Part shown: piece by piece, positions 25,292 to 38,100 of the stretch
Position numbering within the stretch: the first letter of the stretch is position 1
How the letters are laid out: the number at the start of each line of letters is the position of its first letter
DNA from: Epiperipatus broadwayi
Taxonomy: Eukaryota > Onychophora > Udeonychophora > Euonychophora > Peripatidae
Reading direction: 5' to 3'
NCBI GenBank assembly: GCA_028023455.1
Contig: JAQFVV010012395.1
Span: 10,722,154-10,786,153 of the forward strand
DNA length: 64,000 bases
Position numbers and translations under genes: made by a program
The notes under the pieces: generated by a model
Seen by the model: only the letters and a program-made list of their open reading frames with translations
Database searches by the model: none
What the model was told of the DNA's origin: nothing

Positions 25292-27343
25292 CATTATTTT
25301 TTTTTTTTAAATATATGCCATTAGTGATATTGTAATTAAAGAATGTATTGACTTTGTGTTTTCATAAGCTGAGAATAATTGTTCCACTGATTGATTACTA
25401 TAGTTGATGTGTAATAAGTATTGAGATATATGCATGCTTATTGATTAGTTTATCTGACCAAAAGATAGGAAACATTCTAATCCCCTCTAATAATGAGTAT
25501 ATAATTGGGTATAGTATATTAACCAGTGCTGAGCATATATGTATACATATACTTAAATTATTTTATTTTACTGAGATTTGGTTTTTTCAAATGAGAATTG
25601 ATCATATATGATCATCACCATCTTGCTTGCCACATATTTGGCATTCCAAGGTAGAGTGTGAATGAATGGTTGACCATTGTGACATACAGGTGACACCAAA
25701 CTTCATATTTTTACAATATATATTGCAACAGAGTGGGTTCAAACCCTGTTTCACCAAAAAGAAAATTTTGTATCCATGTGTATGTATATAGTTTCAGTAT
25801 GATTTATCAGCAGATTAGATTCAAGTTTTATATATATCCAGATGGGTAGGTAAAGAGTTAAAATAAACGTGAAGGATGGGGGGGTGCTCTTTTGTTGAAA
25901 CATATGTATATAGCGTATGGAGAGATGAATGGATGCAAGTAAATATATATATATTTTATTTCCAAGATGGAATTTGTTGCATTTCATTTTATTTTTGATA
26001 GAAAGAAGGGATATTGAAATTACATAGATTGTTATCTATGGAATGTATTTTTAATGAAGGTACTATCTAAAATATTTTAGCAAAAAGAGTGGGAAAAAAT
26101 AGAGTGAAAAGAGAAAATAACTTACAGGTGTTAAACGGAATTTTCTTGACCTTGACAAGGAAAAGAAAAAGGTGCTAAAAGCTTTTGCTTTTGTTTTCAA
26201 CAGAAGCTGGACCTAGAGGAACATGTGATAGAGAAGCCAAAAGGGGGAATGGAAATTTGTGAAATTTAGAACTTTCGAGAATAAATGGAATGCTATAAAG
26301 GTGCTAATTAATTAATTCAGGTACATTTTTCTCGTTTGATATGGTTGGTAGGAACGTGAGAAAATCTTATCATTTATTTACATTATTAAATTATTACGTA
26401 AAAGGCATCAGGTCTGTTATTTTCTAAAATAAATAGTATACTTACCAGTTATGAACGTATTGGGGTAAAAACTTGGGCATGCTGAGTTTTTGACCCTATC
26501 CTATGAAGGTACATAAGTTGCTACAATATGAAACAATCTCCTATCCATGAAGGAAACCAATCCTAAGCATTTGAACTGAAATCGACTTCAAAAATGAATA
26601 CAAAGCAGACTGGAGCCGATGGAGATCATTACTTTCAACGACTATAGTGCCGATCAAACTTTTATAATTACCTTTATGGATTCATCGTTTTTCCCGGGGA
26701 CATTTTGTCATCTATATTTCTTTTACTCCAAATATTAGTGCATCTTTCATGATAACGCATAAAGAATTTTATGTAGTGACAATTTGATTAACTCACTGCA
26801 TCATTCAAAATAATAATTTGTGTTTGAATGGCTGAGATGGGTTTTTTTTGTTATATATTTATTACTTGATTTATTAATCTTTGCAGCATGTATGTGTTTT
26901 ATGGAAAATATTTGGGCCCAAAATAGTATTGTTATGAATGGCTTAGATGTTTTTTTTTTTTTTGTTATATATTTATTACTTGATTTATTGATCTATGCAG
27001 CATGTATGTGTTTTATGGAAAATATTTGGGCCCAAAATAGTATTGTTATCCTTCATGATTTATTAATTTTATCAAATATTAAATTTAAGAGAAAACATAT
27101 ATATATATATCTTTGTTGTTTCATTATTTCAGGTTTTAGGGAGAGTACAGGGAGATAAATTTGAACAAGTATAACAATTATGTCAATAGATTAAAGTCAT
27201 ATTGTGTATCGCTGTCCTTTGCTTATTTTCTCATGGCTCAAATGCCACCCACCCTGAGTGATCTAGCTAGTGGCCAGGTTCTCCAATTATCTCTTATTGT
27301 ATTCTTTTTTGTTTTTCATTGATGTCCTAAATATGCTGGGCAA
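25292..27343 (+). repeat. ~2-kb direct repeat, copy 2
   Basis: This is the second copy of the segment at 22951-25031, about 260 bp downstream of copy 1. It has its own private change, a 111-bp tandem duplication at 26826-26936 and 26937-27050 (starting AATGGCT, containing TATATATTTATTACTTG). That makes a 112-codon frame which merely translates the repeat. The B-box GGTTCAAACCC is kept at about 25736-25746. The private tandem in each copy shows they have evolved separately since duplication. Confidence 0.85.
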
Positions 27344-27608
27344 GTTGGAGCAAATTATATAGGGAAATTTATACATGTAGCACTACTTTGGGGGATGAAA
27401 AGTTAGCATGTTTAATTTTAGAAATAGTGATATAGATATGTATAATAGAAAATAGAGCATTAGTGTAAAAGTGGAGTATGGAACTGGTGAAAATAACATT
27501 CGGAGGGGGAAAGGAGAAGCCATTAGAGCACATCAAAAGCTTATAAAAGTATTTTGATAGCCACGGAATGCCAGATGAAGATAAAAAATAGTGATAGCAT
27601 ACGACCAC

Positions 27609-27755
27609 CTCAAAGCGTATGCCGAGGCTTGGTCAAATTCACTTTTATACTAGCTACAAACTTTCCCAGACTATAAAATGGCTCTAGAGAAGGCTTTCTG
27701 GAATGAAGAGCAGCAGGAAAATATTAAATCGCAGTTAATGAAGCAAAAGTTTTAA
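27609..27755 (+). pseudogene. Broken LTR-retrotransposon gag-like fragment
   Basis: One frame reads LKAYAEAWSNSLLY, a TAG stop, then LQTFPDYKMALEKAFWNEEQ and ends MKQKF before TAA. A Trp helix followed by F.DY....L...FW...Q resembles the capsid-like core of many metazoan LTR-element Gag proteins. Match to any one clade (Gypsy or BEL) is not established. The in-frame TAG and short length mark it as dead. Confidence 0.45.
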
Positions 27756-27916
27756 TAGGATTGTAGAGAAGAGTAGGTGAAGTTTTTCAGGCGGCAGGTA
27801 ACCACCCTAAAGACATTAGAAGCATGTGGACTGTCCAAGAAACATATTGTGGGGAAGGTATATAGAAACTTACCAGGGGACAAAATGGGTACTGGAAAAA
27901 GGGAATGAGAGGTCAG

Positions 27917-28161
27917 TGAAAGCAATAGAAAGAATATTGAGTCAGAGATAAGTAAAAAAAAAAGGAGACAAATTGAGCAAAGATTTAGGTTGGAGAAGGG
28001 TACAGGGATTTATGAAGTAAGCGAAGGAGAAACGAAGATGAAAGCAATAGAAAGAATATTGAGTCAGAGATAAGTAAAAAAAAAGGAGACAAATTGAGCA
28101 AAGATTTAGGTTGGAGAAGGGTACAGGGGATTTATGAAGTAAGCGGAGGTGAAACGAAAAT
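27917..28161 (+). repeat. 122-bp purine-rich tandem duplication
   Basis: Units 27917-28038 and 28039-28161 share TGAAAGCAATAGAAAGAATA, an A-run, GGAGACAAATTGAGC and GTTGGAGAAGGGTACAGG. They differ at a few bases and in A-run length. It lies just downstream of the gag-like fragment and is probably part of the same decayed element. The 61-codon frame at 28094-28279 reads through it and looks fortuitous. Confidence 0.8.
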
Positions 28162-28429
28162 GAATGAGATTAAACTTGGATATATACAGAGTCAAAAGCA
28201 AGTAAGGAACTTAATATTGATTCAAAAAGGGGGAGCAATGCACACTTCATTGATTATAGTTTTAAATTCTGATGAATGACTTTATTTCACATGGTCATTA
28301 TTTTAGTATATCATTATGTATTTGTTAAACTACTTAAGGCTTTATTTTAGTATTTAAATCCAATGATTTCATATCCTCATAATAGCATTGCTGGCATCTG
28401 TCAGAAATTTTTAATAAGCACATAGGGCT

Positions 28430-28700
28430 TATGATTTGATTCACCTATACCTCATTCTAGGGATTCACAATCGTCTTCATTTGTTATTCTTCTTCTTAAA
28501 GTATATATTTATATACTGCTTTGATTCGCCCGTATCTCATGCTGGGAATTCGAAGCCTTCCATCCTTTTTTTGTGTTCTCGTTCGTAACAGGGGTCTAAG
28601 TCTACTCATGGAACATGCAAGTTAGTGTAGTTGAAGCTCTGTATGGCTCTGCCGTGATCCGGCCCATAGCAACTTCCTACCTACCCTTTCCTTTCGGTAC
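28430..28700 (-). mobile_element. tRNA-derived SINE remnants, two related tails
   Basis: On the minus strand, GGCTTCGAATTCCCAGCATG then AGATACGGGCGAATC (about 28561-28524) looks like a B-box region and SINE body. A second, more decayed version (GATTGTGAATCCCTAGAATG, AGGTATAGGTGAATC) lies about 90 bp further along at 28473-28439. The less AT-rich segment to about 28700 may be the head. Box matches are imperfect and no duplication of target site was found. Confidence 0.35.
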
Positions 28701-29500
28701 CGCTCAGCATGAAGCTGGCGTATCACCTTAATAATCGGAGAATGATGTTTTCTGGCCGAAGCTGCCATACTCTATCTCTCTCACTGATATAATGCTAGCA
28801 CCACAATTTTTTATAGTTCGTTTTCTAGCCTGTTTAACAAAATAAATCATAATGATATTTGATAATGAAAAGTTTTTCTCATTGTAATATTTTTCGTAGG
28901 AGTTTTTGATTCAACTTCCCATGAAGCTTCCGTCCCCTTTATTGAAATAAGCAATTCCCGTATTGATAGAGTTTCGCAATATTAAAAGTTAAATGTCGAA
29001 AATGTGTAATAAGCAAATGTTTTTAGTATACTCACGGTTCATAATGTATCCTTATTTAATTGTTATAAATAAATGCTATGAATTAAAATAAAACTATGTA
29101 TCAAATGCCAAGGGTATCCTACTAAAATCGTATAAACAGTGAAACCCTATTGTTATATCTTTATATGTTTTTTTTTTTTTTAAATGTATGAAACGTCCAC
29201 CAAACACCCAGATAAATCTATTTTGTAACATTGAATAAAATCCTATTTCCAAATATACGTTCAGTATTGTAACTGCGCACTAAATTGATATATGTTAAAG
29301 TAAAAATAATTGTATCAAGATTGTCAAAGATTTGTAACCAAAATAAAGTTTAAACTGTGTGAAGTTGATTATACATATATAAAATCATCTTGAATTTTGT
29401 CAAAATAAATATTTATATATTTAAAACTTAATCCAGTTGATCGAATCTCATTAATATATTTATGTATGTTTTTAACTTATATCTCGGGTTCACTCAATCT
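28701..29500. other. Intronic sequence, nothing recognised
   Basis: A moderately less AT-rich start (CTGGCCGAAGCTGCCATAC) grades into A+T-rich DNA. No exon or element boundaries seen. Confidence 0.4.
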
Positions 29501-29504
29501 TTCA

Positions 29505-29755
29505 TCATTATCATCACCAGTTGAGTTCTCATACAAAACGTTGTAGCACCAGGCCGGGATGAAATGAATTCATGCGGTATCACCATAGGTGTTGTCCGTA
29601 GTGTTATAGATTTGGGGAATGGGCAAATAGGTTAGAATTCATGGTTTGCTGCTGACCTGTGCATCTCGGGCATGATTGGATTCGGGATACTTTTGCTTAG
29701 ATTCTAAATATTATTGGATGGACATACATTTTCGACCGGTACAATATACAATAAA
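29505..29755 (+). repeat. Dispersed repeat with GGTACAATATA tail, second copy
   Basis: It shares its 3' part with 17230-17501 (TTTTGCTTAGATTCTAAATA and CGGTACAATATA). The 5' parts are too diverged to align by eye. Confidence 0.4.
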
Positions 29756-30579
29756 ATCTTTTTTGCTTCAGCTGTAGAAACATAAACAATAATGCTGTAA
29801 TTTAAGTATTACATACATTTATAGAAAAATTCATTAGATATATAAATTATCATATAGTAAGTCAATTTTATTATTGCAGAAGCAATTTTAAAATTGTTTT
29901 CAGGAATTCACAACACATATTAAGACATTTTGTATAATGAATTTCATTCTATCTTTTTGGTAAAAATAGTTGTCATTTACTAAAAACATGGAAATCTCAA
30001 GGAAAAAGTTTTATAAAATTAGACTGAAGATATGAAACAAACTTATGAGTAGGTATATTTATATATTGGACTATTTCCATCATCTAATATGAGTATTGAA
30101 TGTCTTTAGAAAAAATTATCTTTATTTAAATATTCCAGATAGCACCCAGGTTAGCTTTCTCAATTAAAAAAAGGCACATTCTCTAGGGATTGAATATATG
30201 TGTATTTCATGCCTTCAGATTTTTTTTTTTTTTAGTAGGGCTTGGGTAAAGCACTGAGTATATGCAAAGAAGCAAATTACATCATAGATTGCAGAGACTA
30301 TTCCTTTTATTATGTAATTGATTCTCACACAGAAGTTTTAATTTTGACCTGATTGTGACTGTTTAGTTTAATAAAACAAAAATTACTTGAATTCTATTTT
30401 TAATTACAGCAAACTGTTTTAAGATAGCTTCTATATATAGTAACAAAATTGGAACTTATAGTGAGATGTTTAATGTGTATAGATATTCTTTATAAGTAAT
30501 TCGGTATATTTTAATATTTTTAGTTATAAAATTATAACTGCTTTAAATTACAATCAATATTTATTTATGTATATTTCAG

Positions 30580-30711
30580 GTTATTTCAACCCTGGTCTTC
30601 ATTATTGAGAAATTGGCAAATTCTAGCTGTAACACATCCTGGATATGTAGCATTCCTCACATATGATGAAGTAAAGGCACGTTTACAAAAATATATCAAT
30701 AAGCCAGGCAG
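30580..30711 (+). CDS. Cbl: Cbl E3 ubiquitin ligase, SH2 start exon
   Basis: It is preceded by a T-rich tract and TTTCAG; the first G completes the Arg codon split from the previous exon. The 43 codons begin [20 protein letters not shown] and end KYINKPG, followed by AG and the donor GTGAGA. It encodes the EF-hand/SH2 junction and the first part of the variant SH2 domain, including the invariant [17 protein letters not shown] block of Cbl proteins. The [15 protein letters not shown] wording is, from memory, that of insect Cbl. The AG joins the next exon's C as Ser. The identification is firm. Confidence 0.95.
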
Positions 30712-33700
30712 GTGAGATGACCTTACTTTATTTGTTACTTTTAATATTAATAATTATTAAACTTTTAATTGATATTCTCAGTGAATCATGTTTTATTTTT
30801 TATCCAGAGCTTAGATTATTTTATGAGCATATTAACCACACAAGTTATTATCCAATCTTTACATTTTAAAACTGTTGAATTATAATAATGACATTTTAAC
30901 ATAAAACTAGGATTATTATTTAATGAGTTAAATGGATTGCAATAAAATGCATCATATAATTAATGTAATTATTATTGCCAGGTTTTATTATTGAAATTTA
31001 TATTTTCATTAGATATTAACCTATGCTAAGAAATTACCATCAGTTGTGATCCGAAATTATGTTGCCTTTGTCTTTCTAATCTTTTGCCTTGATTGATAGA
31101 CCTGCCTTTTTCAGAAAACGTAACTAAATATACATTTATATTTGTAGTTTCTTTTATAGACTATATTTCTTCATTAAATGTTGACTTTTTAAGGAATTAT
31201 CCAAATTAATTCATTATATTTTTTTCATACACGTTTGTATTTGCTTTCCACATTCATATCTTTAGAATTTTTTTTTTTTTAATGTGTAAACATAAAGTCA
31301 GTTATCAATATTTCCATAAAAAAGGACATATGTATATGTATTATGGTGGTTAATGTGTTTATTTTTTGATAATTTATTCAAACATACTTGCATTATAACT
31401 GAATTGGGAACAGAGTATACATCTTCAAAACATTTAGGCTATTACTTTCAAGTCGTTTTTATAACACTTCATATTTCAAAACATAGTAATAATAATCATG
31501 TAAAAAAAAATTTTTTTTAATGTAATTAGCTTTACTTCATATAAATGGTTATTCTCATAAAGCTAAAAATTTTTACTAACTAAACTAACATTATTTCCAT
31601 TTACTTTAGGTAATCCAAGTTTTATTTTTTAAAATTTATTTGTTGTTATTGTTTTTGGCGTCTTTTTTTTTTTTTGTCCATTTTTATTTCATAATTTGGT
31701 TTATATCTAATATTAATCATTGGCAACTACATGATTACTTCCTTTCAAGATTGTATTTTTTCATTTAGAAATTAAGTGCACCTAATAAGCTATTTTTATT
31801 ATTCCTAATTTATTATTACAGTTGAAGTTGTTGGGTTTTTTTTGCACAATTGATATATTTGTTTCTTTTGGTGCATATACTTTTTAAAAGTAAATTATGT
31901 ATTTTCTTTATAATTTAATAATGATTTCTTATTGGCATTATGAAACAATGTTGGCAAAATATAGAAATCCATACTTCTATTTAAAAAATCTACTTTTATA
32001 TTTTGTTGCAGACTGACATTGTTTAGTTTATGAATATATATATATATGTTAAATAAATAGCAACTTATGTGAATATTATCCTGCCAAAAAGTTCTACCTA
32101 ATGCTAAAGTTACATACTAATGAAAAAGAAATTCATTTTTCGTTTGCTAAGTTCTTATATTAAATCTGCCATATATTTATTTAATTATAGGCTGTTTCAA
32201 GTGGAACTGCAAGAAGTTCTCAGTTTGTTTAAATTTCACCTTTTAAATTATCATTATCTAGACAGAAAATAAAAGTTGTGTTCACTTTTTCCATAAATGG
32301 ACTTTAATATTAGATAGCATAACAAATTTACTAGCTGGATAATTTAAATGTAGATTGTAATGTAATTTGTTTATACAGTTGCAGTTTTACATAAGCACAT
32401 TTGTTTTTTATATCATTATCATTTTCAACCATTATCAATCCACTGTAGGATAGTCTCTCCAAGTTTAATCCAGTTTCTCCTATGTCTGTTCTCCATAGCT
32501 TAACAGCACTTTTTCTTATTTCATCCATCCATCTCACATGTGGTCTCTTTCTAATCCATTACAATCTCTTGGAATCCTATTTGAGATTTCAACTATTCAT
32601 CTAGTATCATTTCTTTTAGCAACATGTCCAGCCTAGGTCCACTTCAGTTTCTTAATTCTTTCAATAATGTCAGTAATACTTTTTTTTGTTTTCCCACTTA
32701 TGAATTTCATTTTCGATTTCTTCTTGGTACTTGTAACATGCATCACTCCATAATTTGTTGAGTGATATGAAATTTCTGCATTTGTCTTATGTTAAGAGTT
32801 TAAGTCTCAGATTTATAAGTAAAAACTAGTAAAACCTTTCTTTTTCAAACACATAGTATATTTCCTTTCAATATTAAATTATTTCTACCATGATTAATTT
32901 TATCCATTATTTTTCAATCTGGATTAATAATCTAAGGTATTTGTAGTTATTAACTTCTAATTTATCAATATCAATCTTTATTTTCTTCTTCTGAAAAAAT
33001 CTATTGAACATTAGTTTAATGTTTTTAGCATTTACTTTTCATTTAATAACTCTTGCAGCATTTCCTGAAGCTCTGAAACATTGTTTGCAAAAACAGTTGC
33101 AGTATCTGCAAAATTTAGAATAATTCACAAAATACTTTTTGCAAAAGTGCTGTAAAAAGTTTTGGAGATATGGAGTCATCCTGTCATTTATCCTTTTCAA
33201 TGTTAGTCTTCCTAGTATCATTATATAGTCTAATCATTTTTGTTGTATTTTGATAAATATTCTTCAGAATATGACAATATCCTGAGTCTAAATCTTGATG
33301 ATCCAATGCTTTAATCACTGTGGAAATGCTTATAGAATCACATGATTTTTCATAATCTACAAATTCAAAGCATAATGATAACTCATATTCATTGGTTCTT
33401 ATTATATCTACTCTCAATACCTGGATATGTTCCACTGTACTAAAAATAGATTGATAAAAGACTGATAGGTTTGTAATTTCTAATATCTTTTTTACTGCCT
33501 TTTTTAAATACTAATATTGGTACTGCATTCTTCCAATCATCTGGTACATCTTTATCATTTAAATGTTTGGTATATAACATTACCAACAATTTTTTATTTC
33601 TTCACATGCTTCTTTTAACATTGATTATAATTCCATCATTATTTTGAGATTTTTCCTTCTTCATAGCTTTAATTGCATGTCATACTTTTTCATTTAAAAG

Positions 33701-35015
33701 CCTAGTCAATTCAGAAAACGTAATTGTAAGATATACTTTTTGTTATTTTTTATTGCTATATAATTCTTGATAAAACTCTTCTATACATTTTCATGATATC
33801 ATCTCTTTTTTTATTGGTAGTTCCATATTTTTTTTTTATTGCAGAAATATTTTCTACCTATACCAAGATGTTTATTTACACTCTTGAAACTTTTATTGTC
33901 TTCTATAGTTTTTCTTGCTAGTTCACAATTATTCTTTCTTATATCATTATCAACTCTTTTTCACACCATTTTACAAAATTCAAGATATTCAATCTTTCTT
34001 AATGCATAATTTTTCTATATTTCATATTCCTTCTTTTTTTTCATAAATTGTCTTGTCTAGGTAGAAATTTTACTGGTCAATTGCTGCTTTTTTCTACCAG
34101 CTATACCTTTATTGCAGTTTTTAATAGTGTGTCAGTTATCTTCATTTTAATCTTCAAAATTGATAATATTTTAAAATGATTTGCAAGTTCTAATGTAAAT
34201 TCATTGGAATAATTCTGAAGGTTAGAAATATTAACTGTGAATATTATTTTTCGTAATAATTTTATCTCTAGTTTTGCATTAACACATATCTTACATCTCA
34301 CTCACTGATGGTCATTTTTTGTGTTGAATTTATTGAGAATATTGCAATCTAAAAATATATATTTTCTGTTAGTCAAAATATAATCCATTTCTGCCGAACC
34401 TTCTATTGGATGTTTTCATATCGATTTTTGTTTAGCATTTTTCTCCACAGAAAAAATTCATAATACAAAGTTGTTGTTTGTTTGTTTTTATCATCATAAT
34501 CAAATTTACCTACAGCACTTTAAATCTTTCAATCGTTGACCAATTCTAGCATTAAATTCTACCATGACAATTTTAAAATATTGCTTGGGTTTGATCAAAA
34601 GCCTTTTCTACATTTATACAAAAATCATCTATTTCTTCATCACAATGAGAATTTGTTGGGCATAAATCTGAATCCCTGCATTTAGTATTTTCCATTAAGT
34701 TGAATAATTAATATTGTCACTCTGTCTGATATCCTACACACATGATTACTTTGGTTTAGTTCTGCTTATATTTAATATATTTGTAACTATGTTAAATGAT
34801 GTCAGGTTTTATAAATACCAAAATGTATTTTGGAAAATGCATTAGTTGGAATCTAGCAATTAAAAAAAAATGCATGATCATCAGCTAATGATTGTTTGCT
34901 ATTGCTCTGTGTCAAGTAATAATATAAATTATTATAGCATTTTTATAATTATATTCATTGTAAAGCATTGATTTCAATACAATCTTAATTTGATAATCAT
35001 TTTTATTTTTTTAAG
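30712..35015 (+). other. Cbl intron of 4,304 bp containing a LINE
   Basis: The donor is GTGAGA and the acceptor TTTTTTAAG. The first 1.6 kb is A+T-rich with T-runs and holds nothing recognisable. The middle carries the RTE-type LINE remnant. The last 300 bp is plain intron. Confidence 0.8.
32331..34720 (-). mobile_element. Degenerate RTE-type non-LTR retrotransposon
   Basis: Read on the minus strand, the order is that of an RTE-type element. At about 34690-34310 are pieces of an APE-like endonuclease: SHCDEEIDDFCINVEKAFDQ, a NCHGRI piece where family members have GDFNA, then MDYILTNRK and FNTKND. At 34301-34101 is the linker between endonuclease and RT (NSNEFTLELANHF type). At 33435-33184 is reverse transcriptase with FVDYEKSCDSI and KNIYQNTTKMIRLYND. 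At 32537-32440 is the C-terminal MRWMDEIRKSAVKLW. Many stops and frameshifts separate the pieces and the FADD catalytic motif is not readable, so it is long dead. The 3' end is near a GATAATGATATAAAAAAC stretch. Confidence 0.85.
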
Positions 35016-35153
35016 CTATGTTTTTAGACTGAGCTGCACTAGGCTGGGCCAGTGGGCTATAGGTTATGTTACAAGTGATGGGAACATTTTACAAACCATT
35101 CCTCAAAACAAATCTTTATGTCAGGCGCTGTTAGACGGTTTTAGGGAAGGCTT
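35016..35153 (+). CDS. Cbl: Cbl E3 ubiquitin ligase, SH2 phosphotyrosine-binding exon
   Basis: The exon starts after TTTTTTAAG; its first C completes Ser. It then reads [20 protein letters not shown], and 45 complete codons end GFREG plus TT before the donor GTAAGT. TT joins the next C as Phe. It holds the core of the SH2 domain: FRLS carries the phosphotyrosine-binding Arg (human R294) and AIGYV keeps the Gly known from loss-of-function alleles (human G306). The frame, length and junctions match the family exactly, with no indel against human CBL as I recall it. Confidence 0.95.
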
Positions 35154-38100
35154 GTAAGTATTTTCATTTCCATTAATATCATTCATTTAAATTGGGTTGT
35201 GTTTTTTATAGAGTAGCAGACTTAAGAACCAAAAGTGCTCAAATGTCATAAATCTCCCGAATAACAAATCATTTGATTTTATTTTTTTTATAATTTTATC
35301 CATTTTTTTTTTGCCTGTGCTGATAATCATGATCAGTATATTCTAAAAATAAATTGACTTGTAAGTTCATTTATAATTATTGCCTAATTTACATGGAATG
35401 TGAATTTTTTTATAATTATGATTAGATTTATAACTACATATATGTGTTTTCTATGCCAGATTAAATATTTCTTTTTAAATAAATAAAAATCAATTCAAAA
35501 AAGATTTTAGATGATAGTCCTAAGAACAATATAATAAAAGTTCAGAATAATTGATCTTGGTTATACGCATAGAACATTAGATCCAACTTCCATTTACTCA
35601 ATTATAATAATACTGTTTCAAAAATTAGCAATTTTTTTATTAAAACTCCCATTTCTCAGAGCACTGAATTTTAATCTCAATTTGTACTTATCTTCAGATA
35701 TAAACTAAAATACTTCCATATCACACCTAAAATGTTAAAAAAACTTAGTATGTTTTGCAAATGAACTATATTTATTTATTCCAAAAAAAGTTGCATTCAT
35801 GTAATCAGACTTATTTTATCAAATAGAAAATTAGACATAAGTTATTAAAAATCAAATTTTTTAATGCATTGATTTTTAATTCCAATGTCGACATACATAA
35901 AATAAAAGAACTAATGAATTAATTTTAGGTTGTTGGGTTTTTAAAATAAATATAACTCAACTTTTAAGAAAGGTTTTAATCTATTGAACTTTCTCATTTT
36001 GCTAGAAGGACAGTCCTCTGATCTAAAAGTGTATATGATGGAAATATTTTATAGAAAATGATTATTAGGACAAAATGTAAAACGCTTTAGATAATTCAAT
36101 CATATTTTCAAAAAAAATGTAGATAATTCAGTTGTAATACAAGCTTTAAACAATGATTAGCCACAGCCAACTATAAATTATTTTGTTGAATATAAGAATA
36201 TTCTCTCAGTTTGATGGCAAATGAAAAATATTTTTCATTTATGGGATTATATATATATTGAAATGGACAGTAGGTATCTTATATCCATCATTAAAGGATG
36301 TCACTAGAACTCTAGCCTAGAAAATTTATAATTTACTGATGATGATAACAATTGTAAATACCTACCATAGCTGTACTATTACTCATATATTTAAAATCTA
36401 CTCTAGATCACAGCTAGCAAAGATTCTTGGCAAATAATAATTGGCAGAGTAGACAATAATAAAAACACTGGACAAGTCCAACCAACAAAACAAAGTTTAT
36501 TAACAATTTAACAAAGCATAATATACAATTCAATTATGAATTTTAAAAACCAGTTATTTCAAATAGGACAGAGTTTAAATATTAATTAATTTTTTCCAAT
36601 TAAGCATATAATGTATTTGACAGTTGCTAGTTTAAATATTACACTTTCCCTGAATTTTACTTTTAGTATTATTAATAATCCCTGAAATTTACAATGACTC
36701 GACAATTTATTCAGATATGCGCACACATATATTTCACACTTGCTTCAAACAAAATCATCAATAATTATACAGCCCTAATTTACTATATGTGGTGGTCCAT
36801 TGGATCCAACCACAAAAAATAGGGAATAACAATAAATAAGCGTATTAAGCACTCATGTTATAAAGCAATAAATATATAATCATGGGAAGGAAGTCACTTT
36901 ACCCAACGCAAAAATATAAAAACATCTTGAGCAGGAATCATAATAATAAATCACAGGAGCCAAAATGTAACAATAAATTCACATGCTAGATCAATATTTA
37001 GGATCACTATAAAATGCACCCATGTACTTATATCAATTCTTTTAATTTCAGACACATATGACACACCCAGAGTAAAAATAAAACTGCTAACAAATTTAAA
37101 TAGCTTACAAAAGATTTATAAAGATATGCACACCTCTAGTAATGATTTTAAAATCTTCAGCTGCATTATTAATTAATATCTATAAAATCAAATCTACCTC
37201 TTTTTTTTTACTGAAGTTTTTTTTTTTAAAGTAACATTGATTGCAATTAACAACAATCGTGGGACTGATTTTTTTTCTAATAAACTTTTTTACGAGGGGA
37301 AGAAAAAAAATTATACTAAAACTAAGACTATCATGTGATCAAATACTCTATGGTTTAAACAATAATAATAATAAAAATAATTTTTCAAACAGATAAAAGT
37401 GTGTGTATAAAATTACACCATTTAACTTATATATCACTAGCTATTAGTAAATTTTTACAATAGTTCATAAGTAAAGTTTACCCTAAGTCCCAGAGAAAAG
37501 ATGGTGATAGGAATATTATTTTCCGGAAAAGCTGAATTGTATAAACTTAATGTACATGCAAATATAGGTAATAGTTTCCGTCTTTTATTGGTTTTATTAA
37601 TATTGTAGAGAGACTTTTCCCTCATTTTTTTTTTATATTGAGAAGTGCATTTAATTGTATGGCATATTTGACAGTAGTAGTTGACTTTGTTATTGGTTAA
37701 CTGAGCAAGCAATGTTAGACATTCGAAGGCTGTAGACTACATACTGGAGAGTGAAGTTCATTTTCCTGATGCTTTAGCTGCTGATAGTTTTTAACATGAT
37801 CACTGGCACAGGTTCTGATTACATCATGTATAGCAAGCTTGATGAAATAAAACCACAATCAAGGTAGAATGGAGAATGAAAAAACGGAGAGAAAAATTGA
37901 TAGCCGAATAGCAAAATGAAATACAAAATAATAGCAGAATGGAGAATGAAGTAATGCAGATTCCTTTTTATAGCATTAAATTTTTAATTAATTAACTCAC
38001 TCATTTACCAAGAATTTTTAATTAACAATGTTAATGATTACATTTGTAACTTAGATTTCTTTAATTAAATAAATCTGTAACACTTGAAATAATAAACTTG

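Larger units (their letters stand above)
13264..30579 (+). other. Cbl intron of 17,316 bp, rich in repeats
   Basis: It is bounded by GTGAGT at the donor and a T-rich tract with TTTCAG at the acceptor. No other exon was recognised. Its contents are listed separately: the foldback/tandem family, the 162-bp tandem, the 21.2-kb block, the two ~2-kb copies, a gag fragment, SINE remnants and a dispersed repeat at 29.5 kb. The unlisted remainder is A+T-rich DNA in which I see nothing. Confidence 0.8.

Noticed and set aside
26820-27158. 112-codon + frame beginning MFEWLRWVFFVIYLLLDLL with hydrophobic repeats
   Set aside because: It is the translation of the 111-bp tandem duplication in repeat copy 2. 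Copy 1 does not keep the frame, so it is not a membrane protein gene.
27369-27608. 79-codon minus frame MVVCYHYFLSSSGIPWLSKY
   Set aside because: It lies antisense to the gag-like region's upstream DNA, has no motif, and has no supporting exon signals.
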